Shown here: in pieces, positions 34,208 through 43,255 of the stretch
How positions within the stretch are numbered: the stretch's first letter is position 1
Layout: each line of letters begins with the position of its first letter
Assembly: GCA_964514385.1 (NCBI GenBank)
Contig: CAZEQJ010000015.1
Location: forward strand, 1-64,000
Direction of reading: 5' to 3'
Length of the DNA: 64,000 bases
From: CAZEQJ01 sp964514385
GTDB taxonomy: Bacteria > Bacteroidota > Bacteroidia > Cytophagales > Cyclobacteriaceae
The notes under the pieces: model-generated
What the model saw: only the letters and a program-made list of their open reading frames with translations
Told to the model about the DNA's origin: nothing
Database searches by the model: none
Position numbers and translations under genes: made by a program

Positions 34208-35152
34208 TCACCGGCCGGACTTGTTCCGGCCTTTACCTATCCTTCTGATATTTCGTTTCATTCCTTCATATTTTGCCCGTTTCATTGGCGATTTACGCGC
34301 TATCTCTGCAAATAGTTCCTCGGTAAGTTCCTGCCACTCGCTGTCTGTCATGGCGGCAAGCCTTTGATTTACACTAAACTTTGACTCCTGATGTGGCCGG
34401 GCAAACCGGTTCCACGGGCATACATCCTGACATATATCACAGCCGAAGATCCACTCATCATAAGCTCCTGAAAAATCATCTTTAATATCTTCTTTGAGCT
34501 CGATGGTCAGATACGAAATACATCGGGACGCATCCACCACGGTATTACCCACAATGGCGTCAGTAGGGCAGGCATCGATACAGCGTGTGCAGGTACCACA
34601 ATAATCTTTTACCGGACCATCAGATGGCAGATCAAGGTCACAAATTATCTCGGCGAGAAAGAAAAAACTACCTGCATTTCGGTTGAGGAGCAAACTGTTT
34701 TTTCCTATCCAGCCCAGACCGCTTCGCTGTGCCCACTGCCGCTCCATGACGGGAGCAGAATCGACAAACACACGGGCATGAAAATCGCCTGCCAGCGACT
34801 GTAACTGCGATACCAGGTTCCGGAGCTTTTCCTTGATGACATGGTGATAATCCTGTCCAAAGGCATATTTGGCTATTTTATGCTTCTTACCTTCATTTAT
34901 ATCATTTTCCGGAAAATAATTATAGGCCACTGTGATTACCGACTTTGCCCCGGGCACAAGAAGTGAGGGGTCCAGCCGTTTATCGAAATGGTTCTCCATG
35001 TAGGTCATCCTCCCATGGTAACCCTTGTTAAGCCAGGCTTCAAGCTTAGGAGCCTCATCTTCCAGTTTTTCAGCCTTTGAAATACCGCAAAACATAAATC
35101 CTACCTCATAAGCAGCCTTTTTTATTCTATCGCCAAGCTGATCACGTGTCAT
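34208..35152 (-). CDS. queG: Epoxyqueuosine reductase
   Basis: A 314-residue cobalamin and iron-sulfur enzyme that carries out the last step of queuosine tRNA modification. CGTCTRCIDACP and CDICQDVCPWN are the two 4Fe-4S motifs; VFVDSAPVMERQWAQRSGLGWIGKN is split by the active-site Asp and the conserved ERxxAxxxGLGWIGKN block. Start taken at ATG 35152 (MTRDQLGDRI); an ATG at 35176 adds eight residues. The start overlaps the end of ruvB by 11 bp. Confidence 0.94.
   Translation of the reverse strand: MTRDQLGDRIKKAAYEVGFMFCGISKAEKLEDEAPKLEAWLNKGYHGRMTYMENHFDKRLDPSLLVPGAKSVITVAYNYFPENDINEGKKHKIAKYAFGQDYHHVIKEKLRNLVSQLQSLAGDFHARVFVDSAPVMERQWAQRSGLGWIGKNSLLLNRNAGSFFFLAEIICDLDLPSDGPVKDYCGTCTRCIDACPTDAIVGNTVVDASRCISYLTIELKEDIKDDFSGAYDEWIFGCDICQDVCPWNRFARPHQESKFSVNQRLAAMTDSEWQELTEELFAEIARKSPMKRAKYEGMKRNIRRIGKGRNKSGR
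34213..34234 (+). terminator. Hairpin after the 60-residue gene, likely terminator
   Basis: GGCCGGA (34213-34219) pairs perfectly with TCCGGCC (34225-34231) around a five-base loop, followed by TTT. It begins 17 bases after the stop of the plus-strand gene and overlaps the last codons of queG on the other strand, so one sequence serves as coding end and terminator. The T-run is short. Confidence 0.45.
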
Positions 35153-36179
35153 GGTCGAAAAGTGATGCCATTCCACCGGGAGGAGGTATTTTTAAATGTT
35201 TCCATGCCTTGTGTGTAGCTTCCCTGCCCCTGCTCGTGCGCTGAAGGAAGCCCTCCTTAATCAGATAAGGTTCGTATACCTCTTCAATGGTATCCTCTTC
35301 TTCCCCACAGGCAGTGGCAATGGTCTTCAGGCCAACAGGGCCTCCTTTATATTTTTCGATGATCACCCGCAGTATGCGGTTATCCATTTCATCCAGGCCA
35401 TGAATATCTACATCCAGTGCATCCAAAGCGATGCGGGCAATTTCAGGTGTAATGATTCCCGTACCCTTGACCTCGGCAAAGTCGCGGGTACGTCTTAACA
35501 GGTTGTTGGCGATCCTCGGTGTGCCACGACTGCGGCGGGCTATTTCTTCTGCAGCAGTATTTTCAATGTCACATCGCAATAGTCGCGCTGACCGCCTGAT
35601 GATCTTACGAATGAGGTTGGCGTCATAGTATTCCAGCCTGGCGTTGATGCCAAACCGGGCGCGCAGGGGACTGGTGAGCAGGCCTGCCCTTGTGGTAGCA
35701 CCAATAAGGGTAAAGGGGTGAAGCTCGATCTGTACGGTACGTGCGCTGGGCCCGGAATCAAGCATGATGTCGATACGGAAATCTTCCATCGCCGAATAGA
35801 GATACTCTTCCACTACCGGATTGAGCCGGTGAATCTCATCTATAAAAAGAACATCCCCCCTTTCCAGGTTGGTCAGCAGGCCTGCCAGGTCAGCAGGCTT
35901 ATCCAGTACCGGACCGGAGGTAAGCTTGAGGTCAGCCTTAAGCTCATTCGAAATAATATGCGATAGGGTGGTCTTACCAAGGCCGGGAGGTCCATGCAGC
36001 AATACATGATCCAGGGGCTCACTTCTTCTTCTGGCAGCCTCTACAAATATACGCAGGTTGTCCACTGTTTTCTGCTGGCCGCTGAAGTCATCAAAAGAAA
36101 GAGGGCGCAGAGCTTTTTCAAACTCCTTTTCCTCTTCATTGAGATGGTCTCTGTCCGGATTCAGGTAATCTTCACGCAT
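35142..36179 (-). CDS. ruvB: Holliday junction branch migration DNA helicase RuvB
   Basis: A 345-residue AAA+ ATPase. Walker A GPPGLGKTT at 63-71, Walker B LFIDEIHR at 111-118, and the sensor/arginine-finger block ATTRAGLLTSPLRARFG near 160-176 are intact; the C-terminal winged helix ends RTSRGREATHKAW. With RuvA it drives branch migration of recombination junctions. It precedes queG and is divergent from the SpoIIE phosphatase gene. Confidence 0.97.
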   Translation of the reverse strand: MREDYLNPDRDHLNEEEKEFEKALRPLSFDDFSGQQKTVDNLRIFVEAARRRSEPLDHVLLHGPPGLGKTTLSHIISNELKADLKLTSGPVLDKPADLAGLLTNLERGDVLFIDEIHRLNPVVEEYLYSAMEDFRIDIMLDSGPSARTVQIELHPFTLIGATTRAGLLTSPLRARFGINARLEYYDANLIRKIIRRSARLLRCDIENTAAEEIARRSRGTPRIANNLLRRTRDFAEVKGTGIITPEIARIALDALDVDIHGLDEMDNRILRVIIEKYKGGPVGLKTIATACGEEEDTIEEVYEPYLIKEGFLQRTSRGREATHKAWKHLKIPPPGGMASLFDHDT

Positions 36180-36271
36180 AGATGAATGCCCGCATTAATT
36201 GATGTGTCGATACGAAATTGGTCATTAATTTTTACTTTCGCAGATAAACTTTGTATTTCGTAGGATAATTT

Positions 36272-38326
36272 ATGCTTAACAACAGATTTTTCGCCCGTCT
36301 GGGCTTAATACTGAGTATCATCAGCTGGCTGAGCCTGGTGGTAATCGATCTGTTGTTATTGTTTAGTCAGACCACCAACATGAGGGCTGGCATTTCCATT
36401 GACCTGTCCTATGCCTTTCTTGACGTATTTATTTTTTCACTGTTCCTCTTTTTCAGGTACAGGATAGGCAAAGCTGATAATTTTAATTTCCTGGACATGC
36501 TGTGGCGGGTGTTTGTTACCGGACTGGTAGCTACCATCCTTTCGCTGCTGGTGCAGGGCTTTATCATTTTCCTGGAAGGCACCAAGCTTTCTACCAACCC
36601 GCTCATTATGAGCCTCTTCTATCATATCAACATCGGACTGGTGCTGATATTCCTGATGTCGACTTTTATTGTATGGAAGCGGCTTATACTCTACCAGAAG
36701 TCAAAGGTACTGGTGCGTTTCTGGAATGTGTTTGAATACCTGCTGTTGATTTCGGTGTTCTACAATTTTATTCAGCAGGATATGGGACAAACCATGTTCA
36801 ATATTCTGCTGGCTTTACTGGCCATCATGGGACTCATCCTGTCAGCAAACCTGAAATGGGTCGCATATCTGAATTTTAAACAAAAATGGCGCGGACTGTT
36901 GCTGATATTACTGAGTGTGCTGTATGTCATTTATTTCTTCTTCAACATCCTGCGATACAATCCACAGATTCAGGTGGTGGGCGCATTGAATAACCTTTTT
37001 ATTCTGATTTTATTTGGGTTTATACTGGCTTACGCCCTGTTTTCATTTCTGGTGATCCTGTTCAACCTGCCTACCTCATCCGTTTTTGAGCAAAAACTGG
37101 AAGAGATCCTCAACTTCCAACGGCTCAGCCAGTCGATACAGTCCGGGCAGAATGAAGATGAAGTATACGATATCCTGCTTGACAGTGCGGCAAGTACCAC
37201 ACTGGCTTCTGCCGGGTGGATAGAATATCATGATGGTGTACGTAAACGGATCATTACGCAGGACATCACGCGCGCCCAGATTGAAATACTGCGCGGCAAG
37301 CAGATCAACAAGAAATATTATATATCAGACCTCTTCAGAGACGACGATCAGAGCACCACGATCAATCAGACCCGGATCAACATTGATATGGACGAATTTA
37401 ATTTCCGGGCCATCATCGCCTTTCCACTGGTGATACAGAAGAAAAAAGCCGGATATCTGGTGCTGCTGAAAGATGTTGCCGATGGCTTTAACAAAGAGAT
37501 GATGGATATTGTAAATACCTTTGTCAATCAGGCCTGTGTGTCGCTGGAGAATGTGCAACTGCTCAGGGAAGCTCTTGAAAACGAGCGATATAAAGAGGAA
37601 TTGAAAATCGCCGAGAAAGTACAAAAAAGACTTTTGCCTCACGACCTGGTCACCAATGGCGCCTTTCATATTGCTGCGTTTTCAGAAGCTGCAAGCGAAG
37701 TAGGTGGCGATTATTATGATATTTTCCAGTTATCCCCATACCGCATGGCATTGATCATTGGTGATGTGTCGGGCAAGGGAACTTCTGCTGCCTTCCACAT
37801 GTCACAGATGAAAGGAATATTTCACAGCCTGGTGGCCCTGGACCTTTCAGTGGAGGATTTCATCTTTCATGCCAACAGTGCCGTCAGCAGGTGCCTGGAG
37901 AGTAATTCTTTTATTACCATTACCTATTTTCTGATCGATACCGAAAAGCGTGAACTTCACTTTAGCCGGGCAGGCCATTGTCCGTCTCTGTTTTATTGTG
38001 CAGGTGATAAAAAGGCACGCTATTTTGAAACCAAAGGTATGGGGCTTGGTATGTTACGAAACGATACTTTCAGAAAATACATAGAAGTAGGCAATATCCA
38101 ATATCAGCCCGGTGATGTGCTGCTACTCTATACCGACGGTATCATCGAAGCAAAAAACAACAGCGGTGAAGAGTATGGTTATGACCGATTGGCCGAATTT
38201 ATGGCCTCCAGAGGAAATATGCCCGCTGAAGACATCAGGGAAGCACTTATCGAAAATATATTTGACTTCTGCGGCGAGGTGGCCATTGATGATGACTACA
38301 CCGCTCTGGTCGTGAAATTCAGTTAG
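36272..38326 (+). CDS. Membrane-bound SpoIIE-type PP2C phosphatase with GAF domain
   Basis: A 684-residue sensor phosphatase. Residues 1-280 hold about eight membrane segments of no family I can name, 280-440 a GAF-like domain (ILNFQRLSQSIQSGQNEDEV to FVNQACVSLENVQLL), then a short coiled linker and the PP2C domain (about 470-684) with GGDYYD, GDVSGKGTSAA, GMGLGM and the final DDDYTALVVKF metal-binding motif. It probably dephosphorylates a STAS-domain antagonist, and the next gene encodes one. The signal sensed is unknown. Confidence 0.9.
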   Translation: MLNNRFFARLGLILSIISWLSLVVIDLLLLFSQTTNMRAGISIDLSYAFLDVFIFSLFLFFRYRIGKADNFNFLDMLWRVFVTGLVATILSLLVQGFIIFLEGTKLSTNPLIMSLFYHINIGLVLIFLMSTFIVWKRLILYQKSKVLVRFWNVFEYLLLISVFYNFIQQDMGQTMFNILLALLAIMGLILSANLKWVAYLNFKQKWRGLLLILLSVLYVIYFFFNILRYNPQIQVVGALNNLFILILFGFILAYALFSFLVILFNLPTSSVFEQKLEEILNFQRLSQSIQSGQNEDEVYDILLDSAASTTLASAGWIEYHDGVRKRIITQDITRAQIEILRGKQINKKYYISDLFRDDDQSTTINQTRINIDMDEFNFRAIIAFPLVIQKKKAGYLVLLKDVADGFNKEMMDIVNTFVNQACVSLENVQLLREALENERYKEELKIAEKVQKRLLPHDLVTNGAFHIAAFSEAASEVGGDYYDIFQLSPYRMALIIGDVSGKGTSAAFHMSQMKGIFHSLVALDLSVEDFIFHANSAVSRCLESNSFITITYFLIDTEKRELHFSRAGHCPSLFYCAGDKKARYFETKGMGLGMLRNDTFRKYIEVGNIQYQPGDVLLLYTDGIIEAKNNSGEEYGYDRLAEFMASRGNMPAEDIREALIENIFDFCGEVAIDDDYTALVVKFS

Positions 38327-38354
38327 GAGAACAATAAAAAAATAAAAACGTAAA

Positions 38355-38699
38355 ATGGATATGACAGAGATTGATAAACAAGAATTTGAGGATCATGTAC
38401 TGCTGACGATCAGCGGTGAAGTCGATGCCAGTTCTTCCATTCATCTGGACAATGCAATTTCTGAAACGGTCAGCCTGAATCAGCCCCTTTTATTAATAGA
38501 CCTTACCCATCTGAACTACATTTCTTCAGCAGGATTGGGCGTATTTATGTCCTACATTGAAGAATTCAAACAAAGAAATAAAAAAATGATCCTTTTCGGT
38601 CTTAATGAAAAGGTGAACCGGGTTTTTGAAATACTTGGATTGCATGAATTATTGAAGATTGCAGCTACCAAAGAAGAGGCACTAAGTGATGGAGTTTAA
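38355..38699 (+). CDS. STAS-domain anti-sigma factor antagonist
   Basis: A 114-residue cytosolic protein of the SpoIIAA/RsbV type. LLIDLTHLNYISSAGLGVF carries the phosphorylation site, Ser58 in the SSAGL motif. In partner switching the unphosphorylated form binds the kinase encoded next, and the phosphatase before it resets it. Start ATG 38355 is 28 bases after the phosphatase stop; its end overlaps the kinase start by 11 bp. Confidence 0.9.
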   Translation: MDMTEIDKQEFEDHVLLTISGEVDASSSIHLDNAISETVSLNQPLLLIDLTHLNYISSAGLGVFMSYIEEFKQRNKKMILFGLNEKVNRVFEILGLHELLKIAATKEEALSDGV

Positions 38700-39108
38700 A
38701 TACACATCAGGTTGTAGCAAGGACCAGCTAAGGGACATACGCACATTCGTAGCAGATGTCATGATAAAGGTGCATGCCGATGAAATGGAAGCCCATGAAA
38801 TCACGCTGGCAGTGGATGAGATTTGTGCCAATCTGATGATCCACAGTCATAACTGCAATCCTTCAGAAACCATTCAGCTACACCTTACCGTATCCAATCA
38901 GGGTAAAATGATCATTGAAATTATCGACCGCGGTGTTGGCTTTGATATATCCAAATATCGTGAACCTACACTTGAAACTGTCGTGAGAAACCGGAAAAAA
39001 GGTGGTATAGGACTAATGCTGGTGAAGCGGATCATGGATAAAATAGAATTCGTTAAAGCAAGAGAAGAGAACATTTGCAGACTCTACAAACAGCTAAAGG
39101 TCAAGTAA
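38689..39108 (+). CDS. RsbW-like HATPase_c serine kinase / anti-sigma factor
   Basis: A 139-residue GHKL ATPase. N-box DEICANLMIHS (about residues 43-53), G1 box DRGVGFD and G2 box GGIGLMLVKR are present, with no histidine-kinase phosphoacceptor domain. It likely phosphorylates the STAS protein and binds a downstream target. No sigma factor gene is adjacent, so the output may be a remote sigma factor or another enzyme. ATG 38689 is preferred over the in-frame GTG one codon before it. Confidence 0.88.
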   Translation: MEFKYTSGCSKDQLRDIRTFVADVMIKVHADEMEAHEITLAVDEICANLMIHSHNCNPSETIQLHLTVSNQGKMIIEIIDRGVGFDISKYREPTLETVVRNRKKGGIGLMLVKRIMDKIEFVKAREENICRLYKQLKVK

Positions 39109-39155
39109 CCAATCATTTATCTCAGGAATTTAGTATCATTGCGCCCAAAAAAAGG

Positions 39156-41117
39156 ATGATAAGATATTTAATATCGCTTCTGACTACAATATGGCTGCTT
39201 TCCGCTTGCAGTACTCAAAAAATCGACACCGGAAACACTGAATCAACCCTGTTCCGCGTAGAAAACCAGCAGGTAAGCAAGGAAGAGTTTCTGTATTCCT
39301 ACCTCAAAAACCCACCTTCATACGACACCATCACCGTTGCAGAGGATGTGGCAAACTACCTGGAGCTTTATAAGCGATTCAAACTTAAGGTACAGGCTGC
39401 CTATGACGCCCGATACGACACTATTCCGCAGCTGCTAAGTGAATTTAATCAATACAAAAGACAGCTCGCCCGGCCTTATCTCACGGAGACACGCCTCATA
39501 GAAGAGCTGAAAAAGGAATTGTACAACAGAATGGACAGGATGGTGGAGGTATCGCACATCCTGATCAGTACACCTAAAGATTCCGGAGATACCTTGCAGG
39601 CCTACCAGGAGGCCCGAGCCATACTCGACTCCATCAGAAATGAACAGCTCACGTTTGAGACTGCTGCAACACGATACAGCGACGACGTCGGGGCAGATCA
39701 ATCGAAAGGCTATATCGGCTATTTTGGTGTTTTTAATCTGGTAGCCCCATTTGAAGATGCTGCCTATGCTATGGAGCCGGGGCAGATTTCAGACCTGGTA
39801 AAAACTTCCTTTGGCTATCATATCATCCGGCTGGAAGACGTAGTGCAGGTGCCATACAAAATGACAATGTCCCATATCTTCGTACGTGAAATAGCGTCAG
39901 ATACTGCACGGGGCAGAAAAAAAATAATCGAAGCGTATAATGCACTTGAAAGCGGCATGTCATGGGATGATGTGGTGACGCAATTTTCGGAGGATCCCAA
40001 CTCCAAGGCACGGTCGGGTAGCCTGGGCCGCCTGGCATATAACCAGATTGACGGTGTATTTTATGTAAATGCTGCAAATGCCCGAAATATGTCATATTCG
40101 AAGCCATTTAAGACACGTTTTGGCTGGCATATCACTCGGGTGGAAGATGCTGAGCCACTGGGGAGCTATGAGGAAATGGAAAACATTATCGACAACCGCA
40201 CCCGCAACCGAAGTCAGCAAACGCGGGAAGAGGCGCTGGCCCTTCTAAAATCAAAAAACCAGTTTGCAGAAAACCAACAAAACAAAAAACAGGCTCTGGA
40301 ATACCTTTCTCAGCAGCTCAGTAGTGAAGCAGGCCGGCTTACCCTGAATGCAGAAATGGGAGATAAAATATTGTTCAGCCTCACCGGCCAGTCCTATACT
40401 TTTGGTGACCTAATCACCTACCTCGATCGCAACTATAGCAGCGAAACGCAGATGGGTGCCGTACCAGCCGAAGAATTGTACGATGAATTTACCGAAAACA
40501 GCCTTTACGATTATGAGATCTACACCATTGGCAGGGAAAACCCCGATTTCAGATTTCTTCTGCAGGAATATCGTGAGGGTATTTATTTATTTGAAATTAT
40601 GGAAGACTCGATCTGGAATAAAGCTTCCTCCGATACGTTAGGTTTACAGGAATATTTCGAAGATAACCGTGACAAGTACCAGTGGAAGGCGCATGTTGAG
40701 GGGCTGACGGTGAAGGTTGCTGACAGTACGCTGGCTGGTAGCATTATGCAATGGCTTGACAATGACCAGCCGGATTCTGTATTGAACCTTGCTGCAAAAA
40801 GATACAACATCCTCCTGGATAAAGGACCATTCGAAAAAGGGGATAATGTCTGGATTGACCGTACCTTCGGACGAAAGGGAATCTTTTCTTATCAGGAGGA
40901 CGATCGTAAGGTCATAGTGTATGCATCAGGGCTGCTGCCACCGCGAAACAAGGAGCTGAATGAAGTAAGAGGCAAGGTGATTGCCGATTATCAGAAAACC
41001 CTGGAAGAAGAATGGATTAAAAAATTAAAGCAAAAATATGTTGTGGAGATTAATCAAACATCGCTGGATAGCATTATTGCTGATCTTGAGCAGCAGCGCA
41101 GGGACGGTAAGCTGTAA
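39156..41117 (+). CDS. Periplasmic parvulin-type peptidyl-prolyl isomerase lipoprotein, two PPIase domains
   Basis: A 653-residue lipoprotein from ATG 39156 (signal, lipobox LSAC). Two parvulin domains are clear: VEVSHILIST onward to FGYHIIRLED (about residues 128-230) and KMTMSHIFVRE to FGWHITRVED (about 235-340). The remaining 310 residues are helical with no motif I can name. It helps outer-membrane proteins fold in the periplasm, as SurA does. Its last 80 bases overlap the next gene in another frame. Confidence 0.88.
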   Translation: MIRYLISLLTTIWLLSACSTQKIDTGNTESTLFRVENQQVSKEEFLYSYLKNPPSYDTITVAEDVANYLELYKRFKLKVQAAYDARYDTIPQLLSEFNQYKRQLARPYLTETRLIEELKKELYNRMDRMVEVSHILISTPKDSGDTLQAYQEARAILDSIRNEQLTFETAATRYSDDVGADQSKGYIGYFGVFNLVAPFEDAAYAMEPGQISDLVKTSFGYHIIRLEDVVQVPYKMTMSHIFVREIASDTARGRKKIIEAYNALESGMSWDDVVTQFSEDPNSKARSGSLGRLAYNQIDGVFYVNAANARNMSYSKPFKTRFGWHITRVEDAEPLGSYEEMENIIDNRTRNRSQQTREEALALLKSKNQFAENQQNKKQALEYLSQQLSSEAGRLTLNAEMGDKILFSLTGQSYTFGDLITYLDRNYSSETQMGAVPAEELYDEFTENSLYDYEIYTIGRENPDFRFLLQEYREGIYLFEIMEDSIWNKASSDTLGLQEYFEDNRDKYQWKAHVEGLTVKVADSTLAGSIMQWLDNDQPDSVLNLAAKRYNILLDKGPFEKGDNVWIDRTFGRKGIFSYQEDDRKVIVYASGLLPPRNKELNEVRGKVIADYQKTLEEEWIKKLKQKYVVEINQTSLDSIIADLEQQRRDGKL

Positions 41118-41937
41118 TTATATAGAACGCTTTACTGGCAAAAAGCAACCCGAGGCTCCTGCAGAAGAGCCCATTGCCAGGGTGCGGTCAAGTTATCTTT
41201 ATCCGTCAGATATTGCACCCTTGCTGGCTACACAGAATGGTGCCGATAGCGCCAATTTTGTGCGTCGCTATGTGCAGACATGGATCAAAAAGCAACTGTT
41301 GATATCCAAGGCTTCTGAATCTATTGATTACGACCAGTCGGAAATTGAGCGAAAGGTGCAGGATTATCGCTATTCACTGATGATATATGAGTATCAGCAG
41401 AATTACATCAAAAAAGAGATGGAAATGGAAGTGACTGAAGGGCAGATTATGGATTATTATGAGGAGAATACAGACAACTTTAAGCTTAAGCAGAATATCA
41501 TACGCTGCCGCTATGTCAAGCTTCCCACCGATGCCCCGAATCAAAACCGGTTTCGCCGGCTGTTTGTGTCAACAGATTCGGCAGATATCGAGGAATTGAG
41601 GTCATACTGTTTTAGATTTGCCAAAGGAACCTATAATCTGGATGATTCTACCTGGGTGACCTTCGATGATGTGATAAAGGAAAGCCCGTTGGCACAGACA
41701 GAAGATAAGATCAGGTTTCTCCGCAATAACCGACGGGTAGAAGTAGCCGACAGTGTTTACAATTATTACCTCTGGATTATAGAATACCGCACCATTGGTG
41801 ATATTTCGCCGTTGGAATTTGAGAAGGACAACATACGCAATATCATCGTAAACAAAAGAAAGGTAGAGCTGGCACAGGAGATGGAAGATGAGATTTATAA
41901 CGAAGCATTATCAAGAAATGAATTTGAAATATATTAA
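41038..41937 (+). CDS. SurA-related lipoprotein without a clear PPIase domain
   Basis: A 299-residue lipoprotein whose signal peptide (MLWRLIKHRWIALLLILSSS to lipobox VSC, Cys26) is encoded inside the preceding gene. RRYVQTWIKKQLLISKA and the long helices (about 70-150) resemble a SurA/PpiC N-terminal chaperone domain. A parvulin-like core is not obvious. The position between two parvulin genes supports a chaperone role. The end overlaps surA by 20 bp. Confidence 0.75.
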   Translation: MLWRLIKHRWIALLLILSSSAGTVSCNYIERFTGKKQPEAPAEEPIARVRSSYLYPSDIAPLLATQNGADSANFVRRYVQTWIKKQLLISKASESIDYDQSEIERKVQDYRYSLMIYEYQQNYIKKEMEMEVTEGQIMDYYEENTDNFKLKQNIIRCRYVKLPTDAPNQNRFRRLFVSTDSADIEELRSYCFRFAKGTYNLDDSTWVTFDDVIKESPLAQTEDKIRFLRNNRRVEVADSVYNYYLWIIEYRTIGDISPLEFEKDNIRNIIVNKRKVELAQEMEDEIYNEALSRNEFEIY

Positions 41938-43252
41938 ACTGCTTTTTGCGTCAGTATTTTTTACGGCCATCAGTGTGCATGCCCAAACGCCTGTTGTAGC
42001 CGACGAGATCATCGTTAAGGTAGATGATTATATTATTCTTAAATCTGACCTTGAAATATCCTACAACCAGATGCGGCGACAGGGGCAGTTTGGCAATGCC
42101 GACCTGAAATGCCAGGTGCTGGAAAACCTGATCATCAACAAGATGTTGCGCGTGCAGGCTGACCTGGATTCAATATTCGTAGATCCGATGCAGGTGGAGG
42201 CTGAGCTAAGTTACAGAATGAATATCATTGCCCAGAATTACGGCGGTATGGAAGCGCTGGAGGAGGCCTATGGCAAGTCGATGGAGCAGATAAGGGGTGA
42301 AATCCGTGATGAGGCAGAAGAAAACCTGCTGATCCAGCAGGCCCGTAGCTCCATCACCGGAAATATCAAGGTAACACCGGCAGAAGTACGTCGCTTTTTT
42401 AGTCAGTTCCCTAAGGATAGCCTTCCTATTTTTTCTGCTGAGGCCGAAATAGGACAGATCGTAGTCACCCCTAAGGTGAGCAAGCAGGTCAAAGATCGCA
42501 TTAAGGCCAACCTGATTGAAATACGGCAGCAAATACTGGATGGCGAGGTGACATTCGAGGAAACAGCCCGTCGCTATTCGATGGATCCCGGCTCGAAAAA
42601 TGCCGGAGGTGATCTCGGCTTTGCTGCGAGAGGCCAGATGGTGAGCCAGTTTGAGGCGGCTGCCCTGAAGCTGAAGCCGGGCGAGATATCTATGCCCGTA
42701 GAGTCCGATTTTGGTATTCACCTCATCAAACTCATTGAAAGAAGAGGAAATGAATATCATTCCAAACATATTCTCATCACCCCGGACCCAAATATGAATG
42801 ACATCAACCGGACGAAAAGATTTCTCGACAGCATACGTACCGAGATCATCAATGAAAATATGAGCTTTGAAACAGCTGCCAAGGAATACTCCGAAGATAT
42901 GATGACAAAAAACAACGGCGGCTTTATGCAGGGCCAAAGCCAGTCATCTTATATCTCCATGGACGACCTTGACCCGGTGATCTATTTTTCCATTGATACA
43001 ATGGAAGTGGGTGAAATATCGGCGCCGATACTATATACCAATGAAAGAGGTAACGAAGCGGTTCGGCTTATCTACTATAAATCACGTCGTCCGCCGCACC
43101 GCGCCAACCTGGAAGATGATTACCAGAAGCTTGCCGGCTTCGCCCTGCAGGATAAACAGCAGGAGGCATTGATGCGATGGTTTGAAGGGGCACGCGGAAA
43201 AATGTACATCAGCATTGACGATGAGTACAGCAATTGTGATATATTGAACTGA
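41918..43252 (+). CDS. surA: SurA-type periplasmic chaperone and peptidyl-prolyl isomerase
   Basis: A 444-residue protein from ATG 41918 (signal peptide MNLKYIKLLFASVFF to VHAQ). The SurA N-terminal domain (VADEIIVKVDDYIILKSDLE to CQVLENLIINKML) is followed by two parvulin domains: EAEIGQIVVTP to FGIHLIKLIERRG and YHSKHILITPDP to VRLIYY. The order is that of E. coli SurA. It is co-translated with the two upstream chaperone genes and followed three bases later by moxR. Confidence 0.9.
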   Translation: MNLKYIKLLFASVFFTAISVHAQTPVVADEIIVKVDDYIILKSDLEISYNQMRRQGQFGNADLKCQVLENLIINKMLRVQADLDSIFVDPMQVEAELSYRMNIIAQNYGGMEALEEAYGKSMEQIRGEIRDEAEENLLIQQARSSITGNIKVTPAEVRRFFSQFPKDSLPIFSAEAEIGQIVVTPKVSKQVKDRIKANLIEIRQQILDGEVTFEETARRYSMDPGSKNAGGDLGFAARGQMVSQFEAAALKLKPGEISMPVESDFGIHLIKLIERRGNEYHSKHILITPDPNMNDINRTKRFLDSIRTEIINENMSFETAAKEYSEDMMTKNNGGFMQGQSQSSYISMDDLDPVIYFSIDTMEVGEISAPILYTNERGNEAVRLIYYKSRRPPHRANLEDDYQKLAGFALQDKQQEALMRWFEGARGKMYISIDDEYSNCDILN

Positions 43253-43255
43253 TTT

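Noticed and set aside
42206..42937. Long open frame (243 codons) antisense to surA
   Set aside because: It lies completely inside a clearly coding parvulin gene, and the product has no recognisable pattern. Shadow of codon bias.
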